Assembly (NCBI GenBank): GCA_039583695.1 | Contig: JAVKSL010000094.1 | Location: 1-9,725, forward strand | From: JAVKSL01 sp039583695 | GTDB lineage: Bacteria; Actinomycetota; Acidimicrobiia; Acidimicrobiales; JAJPHD01 | DNA length: 9,725 nucleotides | Direction of reading: 5' to 3' | In this document: one piece after another, positions 6,565-9,725 of the stretch | How the letters are laid out: each line of letters opens with the position of its first letter | Numbering within the stretch: position 1 is the stretch's first letter | Notes under the pieces: model-generated | The model's input: the letters and a program-made list of their open reading frames with translations, nothing else | The model's database searches: none | Told to the model about the DNA's origin: nothing | Position numbers and translations under genes: made by a program

Positions 6565-7924
6565 AGGCCTCCCCTGCGGCTCGTCGAGCGGCATCGATCT
6601 CGTCGGCGAGCTGGCGCAGCCGGGATGATACGACCATGGGGTGCGGCGCCGGCGCTGTCAGGTGCTTCACCTGGCGAGGCAGCTCGGCCCACTGCTGCTC
6701 GAAGTGCTGAGCCGACTCCGCCAAGCTGCGCTGCCCGCCACCGGTTCTAACGCCGTGGCGCATCACTGTCTCAAGCAGCGGCTGGCATCGAGGGCCGGGT
6801 GGCGCCTCACCGGCCAGGGTGAGGGTGTCTTGTGACCAGTCCGGATTGCGCCAGACCTGCTTGTCGCCTGGCCAGGTGGCCTTGTCGGTGGAGGTCTTGC
6901 GCACCGCCTTGCCCCCCACCGCGACCAGCTTGTACACCGTGTCCAGGCTCGGCGCGTCGGCGGAGACGCCCAGGGAGCTGCCGACGCCGAACCCGTCGAT
7001 CGGCGCCTCGGCCACCCGGACGAGATGGTCGATCTGGTGCTCGTCGAGACCGCCGCTGGCGAAGATCTGCACCTCGTTTAGCCCCTGTGCATCGAGAAGG
7101 CGGCGGGCTTCCACGGCGAGGGACCCCAAATCGCCCGAGTCGAGGCGGATGCCCCCAATGCCAGTGCCGCGGCGGCTGCAGTCAGCTGCCACGGCAACCG
7201 CAGCCTGGATGCCCTGGTGGCTGTCGTAGGTGTCGACCAGGAGCACGGCGCTCCGGCCGTAGGCGCGGGCAAAGGCGGCCATGGCCTCTGGTTCGCTGGC
7301 GTGTGCCTGGATGTAGGAATGGGCCATGGTGCCGCTGGGCGCCAGGTCGTAGCGCAGCGCGCCGGCGACGTTGCTGGTGGCGGCCAGGCCCACCAGCTTG
7401 GCCACCCGTGCGAGCTTCATCGCTGCGTCGACGCCGTGGCAGCGGCGAAGCGCGAAGTCGATCACCGGCCGGCCGCCGGCAGCGTGGCGGAGCCTGGCGG
7501 CCTTGGTCGCCAGAGTGGACTGCAAGAAGACCTGGTTGAGGAGGTAGCTTTCGGCAAGCTGGCCTGTGGCGAGGGGTGCGTCGACCTCCAGGATTGGCTC
7601 GCCAGCGAACACGATGGTCCCTTCGGCGACGGCTCTGACCGACCCGGAGAAGCGCAGCCCGGCCAGCCAGTCGAGGAAGGCGTCGTCGAACAGTCCGAGC
7701 CGGCTGACGGCGCCGAGCTCGTCTGGGCCGAAGCGGAGCTGTTCGAGCCAGCCGAGCGCGTCATCGAGGCCGGCGGCGACGATGAAGCCCCGGGTCGCAG
7801 GCAGGGCTCGGACGAAGAGGCTGAAGGTGGCCGGCTCCTGGTCGATGCCTTCGCGTTGGTATGCGTCGGCCATGGTCAGCTCGTAGAGGTCGACGAGCAA
7901 CGCCGGAGCGACACTTTCGATCAT
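6551..7924 (-). CDS. pncB: nicotinate phosphoribosyltransferase
   Basis: Joins nicotinate and PRPP to give nicotinate mononucleotide, the entry step of the Preiss-Handler NAD pathway, usually coupled to ATP hydrolysis. The protein has 457 residues. Visible: N-terminal LLVDLYELTMADAY (9-22), FALRRCHGVDAAMKLARVA (157-175), GTMAHSYIQAH (198-208) with the candidate phosphorylated His202, LLVDTYDSHQGI (228-239), GIRLDSGDLGSLA (258-270) and the phosphate-binding IFASGGLDEHQ and IDGFGVGSSLG (309-319). The frame is open upstream to 8125, but that part belongs to the zinc-ribbon gene. The ATG at 7924 starts the family's normal N-terminus and overlaps the stop of the zinc-ribbon frame as ATGA. Its own ribosome binding site is weak, consistent with coupling. 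The downstream partner pncA overlaps its 3' end. Confidence 0.95.
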   Translation of the reverse strand: MIESVAPALLVDLYELTMADAYQREGIDQEPATFSLFVRALPATRGFIVAAGLDDALGWLEQLRFGPDELGAVSRLGLFDDAFLDWLAGLRFSGSVRAVAEGTIVFAGEPILEVDAPLATGQLAESYLLNQVFLQSTLATKAARLRHAAGGRPVIDFALRRCHGVDAAMKLARVAKLVGLAATSNVAGALRYDLAPSGTMAHSYIQAHASEPEAMAAFARAYGRSAVLLVDTYDSHQGIQAAVAVAADCSRRGTGIGGIRLDSGDLGSLAVEARRLLDAQGLNEVQIFASGGLDEHQIDHLVRVAEAPIDGFGVGSSLGVSADAPSLDTVYKLVAVGGKAVRKTSTDKATWPGDKQVWRNPDWSQDTLTLAGEAPPGPRCQPLLETVMRHGVRTGGGQRSLAESAQHFEQQWAELPRQVKHLTAPAPHPMVVSSRLRQLADEIDAARRAAGEAYGGT

Positions 7925-8125
7925 CTCAATCCGGCGGCGGTGCTCTCGTGGAAAGGGACAGGACTGTCGCTGTCGAGGTGGCGCCGCAGCACCTCGGCAT
8001 CGCAGGTGGGGCAAAGATAGATGGTGCGCAGGGAGCCCCTTGATAGCCGCCGGAACGTTGTCCAGCGAGCCGTCGTCGCGACCGCAGGCGGGGCATAACA
8101 CATCTTGACTCATGGTACGGCTCAC
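7921..8125 (-). pseudogene. small zinc-ribbon protein gene interrupted by a single-base frameshift
   Basis: Read from GTG 8125, the first frame gives MSRTMSQDVLCPACGRDDGS and ten more residues to IKG, including a CxxC pair (C11, C14). The matching second pair, in YLCPTCDAEVLRRHLDSDS, is one base out of frame and continues to a TGA at 7923-7921. Removing one G from the run of four (C at 8037-8040 on the + strand) joins them into a 67-residue protein with CPAC and CPTC 24 residues apart, a typical zinc ribbon. Signals are intact at both ends: AGGTGGAGGA 6 nt before the GTG, and a stop that overlaps the pncB ATG as ATGA. The extra base could be a real mutation, a sequencing error in a homopolymer, or a +1 recoding site. 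Without the shift, the first frame runs into pncB as a 524-residue product with an uncharacteristic Arg/Pro-rich junction. Function unknown; it may be a small nucleic-acid- or protein-binding zinc protein. Confidence 0.7.
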
Positions 8126-8130
8126 GCCGA

Positions 8131-8140
8131 TCCTCCACCT
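8131..8140 (-). promoter_or_regulatory. strong ribosome binding site that fixes the zinc-ribbon start
   Basis: AGGTGGAGGA on the - strand ends 6 nt before GTG 8125. It would be 18 nt from the next in-frame ATG (8113), so it selects the GTG. It is the best-placed Shine-Dalgarno in the window and lies in the 33-bp gap after rodA. Confidence 0.7.
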
Positions 8141-8158
8141 CCTTCGATGCCCCGAGTA

Positions 8159-9577
8159 TCAGCGTCGGGGGGCGCTCGTGGGGCTTGCCCCCCGAGTGTC
8201 GTTGGACAGGCGCATCAGGATTCCCACCAGGATGTAGTTGGCCACCAACGAGGATCCGCCGTAGGCTACGAACGGGAGCGTCACGCCGGTGAGCGGCAGG
8301 AGTCGGGTGATGCCGGCGACGATGATGAGCGCTTGGAGAGCGAGCACACTCGTCAGGCCTGCGGCCAGCAGCTTGGTGAAATCGCCGCGGCTGCGCAAGG
8401 CGATGCGCAGGCCGGCGCCGACCATGACCACGAATGCCACCAGCAGGGCGGCGACGCCGATCAAGCCCAGCTCCTCCCCAAAGGCAGTGAAGATCATGTC
8501 GGTGGCCACCACGGGGACCAGTCCTGGCTGTCCGAGCCCGAGTCCCGAGCCGGTGATGCCGCCACTGCCAAGAGCGAACTCGCCTTGGACCAGCTGGTAG
8601 CCGGAGGTGGCGGCATGGGCGAAGGGGTGAAGCCAGACAGTGATGCGCTCGCCCGCCTGGGTGAACAGATGGACTCCGATGAAGGCTGCCAGGACGAACA
8701 AGAAGACGCCGATCAGGATGTACAGCGCCTTCCCGGTGGCGAGCCAGAGCATGATCAAGAAGAGCATGAACACGATGAGGGCAAAGCCGATGTCGTTCTC
8801 GGCGGCGATGATGAGCACTGCGAAGCCAAAGGCCACCAGCAGCGGGCCGAATGGTCGGGGATCGGGGAGCAGGTGGTTGCCCACCCTCACCGTCGGGCTG
8901 GCCAGAAGCTCGCGCTTCTCGGCGAGGTAGGAGGCAAAGAAGATGACCAGGGCAAGCTCGGCCACCTCCACCGGCTGGATGTGGAGGGGTCCAAGATACA
9001 GCCACAACCGGGATCCGTTGATGTCCCTGCCCACAACTGGGAGCAGCGGGGAGATCAGCAGGGCAATGCCAGCCAGACCCATCAGGTAGCGATACCTGCC
9101 CAGGTCGCTGCCCCGGCGAACTACCGCCAGGGTGGCGATGTACAGCGCGACACCGATGGCGGTCCAAGCAGCCTGGAGCGCGGCCAGATGAGCATTCCCA
9201 TTGGCCGCGGCGACCGAGGGGATCGAGTCGAGCCGGGCGATCATCACCCAGCCGAGTCCGTTGAGCAGGGCGACGATCGGCAAGATGACCGGGTCAGCCT
9301 CGCGGGCCAGCCACCGGTTGGCAAGATGCGCCGCCAGGGACAGCCCGATCACCATCGCCAGAAAGGCGCCTATGCCGGCAGGGATGTATCCACGCCCACC
9401 AAGGGCCGCGGAGCCCGTGCCCAGGGAGGCGAGGATGTACGCCACAACTACAACCACCCAGCTCATGGCCAGCAGGCCCAGCTCGGTGTTGCGTCGCGAC
9501 CAGGGGGCTCGGGTCACGGCGACCGACCCCGCGCCCCGCTGGGTCATCCCTTCCCGATTTTTCACAGTGGCGTTCAT
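8159..9577 (-). CDS. rodA: RodA/FtsW-type SEDS peptidoglycan glycosyltransferase
   Basis: Polytopic membrane enzyme that polymerises lipid II into glycan strands during wall growth. The protein has 472 residues from ATG 9577. A basic N-terminus (WSRRNTEL, 26-33) precedes about 12 membrane segments. Signature regions: GSRLWLYLGPLHIQPVEVAE (188-207), AENDIGFALIVF (259-270) holding the candidate catalytic Asp262, the long segment YQLVQGEFALGSGGITGSGL (327-346) followed by ATDMIFTAFGEELGL (358-372), and TGVTLPFVAYGGSSLVANYI (430-449). This layout matches actinobacterial RodA more than FtsW. The usual Lys of QPxExxK is Glu207, and the residue after DxG is Phe, so two signature positions are unusual. 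Alternative starts are ATG 9547 (462 residues; GGGAAGGG too close) and GTG 9517 (452 residues). Actinobacterial rodA is normally followed by a penicillin-binding protein gene; here a zinc-ribbon gene and pncB-pncA follow. Confidence 0.92.
   Translation of the reverse strand: MNATVKNREGMTQRGAGSVAVTRAPWSRRNTELGLLAMSWVVVVVAYILASLGTGSAALGGRGYIPAGIGAFLAMVIGLSLAAHLANRWLAREADPVILPIVALLNGLGWVMIARLDSIPSVAAANGNAHLAALQAAWTAIGVALYIATLAVVRRGSDLGRYRYLMGLAGIALLISPLLPVVGRDINGSRLWLYLGPLHIQPVEVAELALVIFFASYLAEKRELLASPTVRVGNHLLPDPRPFGPLLVAFGFAVLIIAAENDIGFALIVFMLFLIMLWLATGKALYILIGVFLFVLAAFIGVHLFTQAGERITVWLHPFAHAATSGYQLVQGEFALGSGGITGSGLGLGQPGLVPVVATDMIFTAFGEELGLIGVAALLVAFVVMVGAGLRIALRSRGDFTKLLAAGLTSVLALQALIIVAGITRLLPLTGVTLPFVAYGGSSLVANYILVGILMRLSNDTRGASPTSAPRR
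8165..8195 (-). other. strong GC stem-loop at the 3' end of rodA
   Basis: On the + strand TCGGGGGGC (8165-8173) and GCCCCCCGA (8187-8195) are perfect 9-bp reverse complements around a 13-nt loop that contains a second possible small hairpin (GGGG/CCCC, 8180-8191). It covers the last codons of rodA and lies 39 nt before the zinc-ribbon start. No U tract follows, so it is more likely a processing, stability or attenuation element than an intrinsic terminator. Its role is inferred. Confidence 0.5.
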
Positions 9578-9614
9578 AGTTGTTCGCGCGGTGCACCCCG
9601 GCCCGATCCTTCGG

Positions 9615-9628
9615 CCACGATAGCGTGG
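9615..9628. promoter_or_regulatory. inverted repeat with overlapping -10-like elements in the divergent rodA promoter region
   Basis: CCACG (9615-9619) and CGTGG (9624-9628) are inverted around ATAG. The + strand reads TAGCGT (9621-9626), 7 nt before ATG 9634. The - strand reads TATCGT (9622-9617), about 39 nt before ATG 9577. Both fit TANNNT. The symmetric arms could be a repressor site or simply the consequence of back-to-back -10 elements. No clear -35 is seen on either strand. Confidence 0.4.
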
Positions 9629-9633
9629 AGCCC

Positions 9634-9725
9634 ATGGCAATAGAGCTGGCGCCCGACGTGCCCCCCCCGCCCGACGTGCCCCCCGCCCAGCCTCGGGCAG
9701 CCGCCGAAGCCGCCCCAGGCGGCGC
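9634..9725 (+). CDS. N-terminal fragment of an unknown protein with a Pro/Ala-rich start (3' partial)
   Basis: An ATG at 9634 opens a frame that runs off the window after 30 codons. It begins MAIELAPDVPPPPDVPPAQP and continues Ala/Gly-rich. The start is supported by GGAG 3 nt upstream (short spacing) and a TAGCGT hexamer 7 nt upstream, and by its divergent position opposite rodA. The first 30 residues have no hydrophobic stretch, so no signal peptide or membrane anchor is visible yet. I cannot assign a function. Low complexity also makes it possible that the frame is chance in high-GC DNA. Confidence 0.4.
   Translation, partial: MAIELAPDVPPPPDVPPAQPRAAAEAAPGG
9651..9684 (+). repeat. 18-bp direct repeat, two copies
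   Basis: GCCCGACGTGCCCCCC occurs at 9651-9666 and again at 9669-9684, an 18-bp period. In the frame starting at 9634 it encodes PDVPPP then PDVPPA, so the period is six codons. It resembles in style the Pro-rich coding repeat at the left window edge, but the sequence is different. Confidence 0.7.

Noticed and set aside
6055..6750. 231-codon + strand frame across pncA and the end of pncB
   Set aside because: It is antisense to genes with complete catalytic motifs and has no recognisable domain.
7925..8125. 67-residue N-terminal extension of nicotinate phosphoribosyltransferase as a real fusion domain
   Set aside because: Only its first half looks like protein (a CPAC pair); the rest is Arg/Pro-rich out-of-frame sequence. 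The adjacent frame carries the matching CPTC pair and stops exactly at the pncB ATG.
8105..9643. 512-codon + strand open frame antisense to rodA
   Set aside because: Its sequence is Gln/Asp/Gly-rich with no recognisable domain, while the - strand frame has all SEDS motifs. Long antisense frames are expected at this GC content.

Overview
The window is GC-rich, uses GTG starts freely and is densely packed. Its RodA is of the actinobacterial type, and a C4 zinc-finger TraR/DksA-like gene sits between ileS and lspA. Together these point to a high-GC actinobacterium, and I would guess the class Acidimicrobiia. That is inference from protein style and gene order, not from a marker gene.

Layout. 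(1) Positions 1-472, + strand: the C-terminal part of a protein whose start lies left of the window, with a Pro-rich repeat linker followed by a small conserved helical motif. (2) Positions 496-3702, - strand: isoleucyl-tRNA synthetase (ileS), convergent with the first gene. (3) Positions 3703-3721: a 19-bp divergent promoter gap. (4) Positions 3722-5789, + strand: a tight cluster of a TraR/DksA-type zinc-finger protein, lspA (signal peptidase II) and an RluA-family pseudouridine synthase. A perfect-to-degenerate 15-bp tandem repeat of eight units lies at the 5' end of lspA. (5) Positions 5790-5952: the convergent gap, with a stem-loop. (6) Positions 5953-9577, - strand, transcribed right to left: rodA, then a small zinc-ribbon gene broken by one extra base, then pncB and pncA. 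(7) Positions 9578-9633: a second divergent promoter region, followed by the first 30 codons of a + strand gene that runs off the window.

How the genes fit together. ileS, lspA and the pseudouridine synthase are housekeeping genes for translation and lipoprotein maturation, often neighbours in bacteria. pncA (nicotinamide to nicotinate) and pncB (nicotinate to nicotinate mononucleotide) are consecutive steps of NAD salvage. They overlap, and pncB itself is coupled by an ATGA junction to the zinc-ribbon reading frame. RodA is a peptidoglycan glycosyltransferase of cell elongation. Its usual penicillin-binding-protein partner is not downstream here.

I do not see a clear new defence, mobile or secretion system. 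The most interesting points are the single-base frameshift in the zinc-ribbon gene with its otherwise intact signals, the in-frame 15-bp repeat at the dksA-like/lspA junction, two divergent promoters with overlapping -10 elements apparently giving leaderless or near-leaderless messages, and unusual residues in the signature motifs of IleS and RodA.
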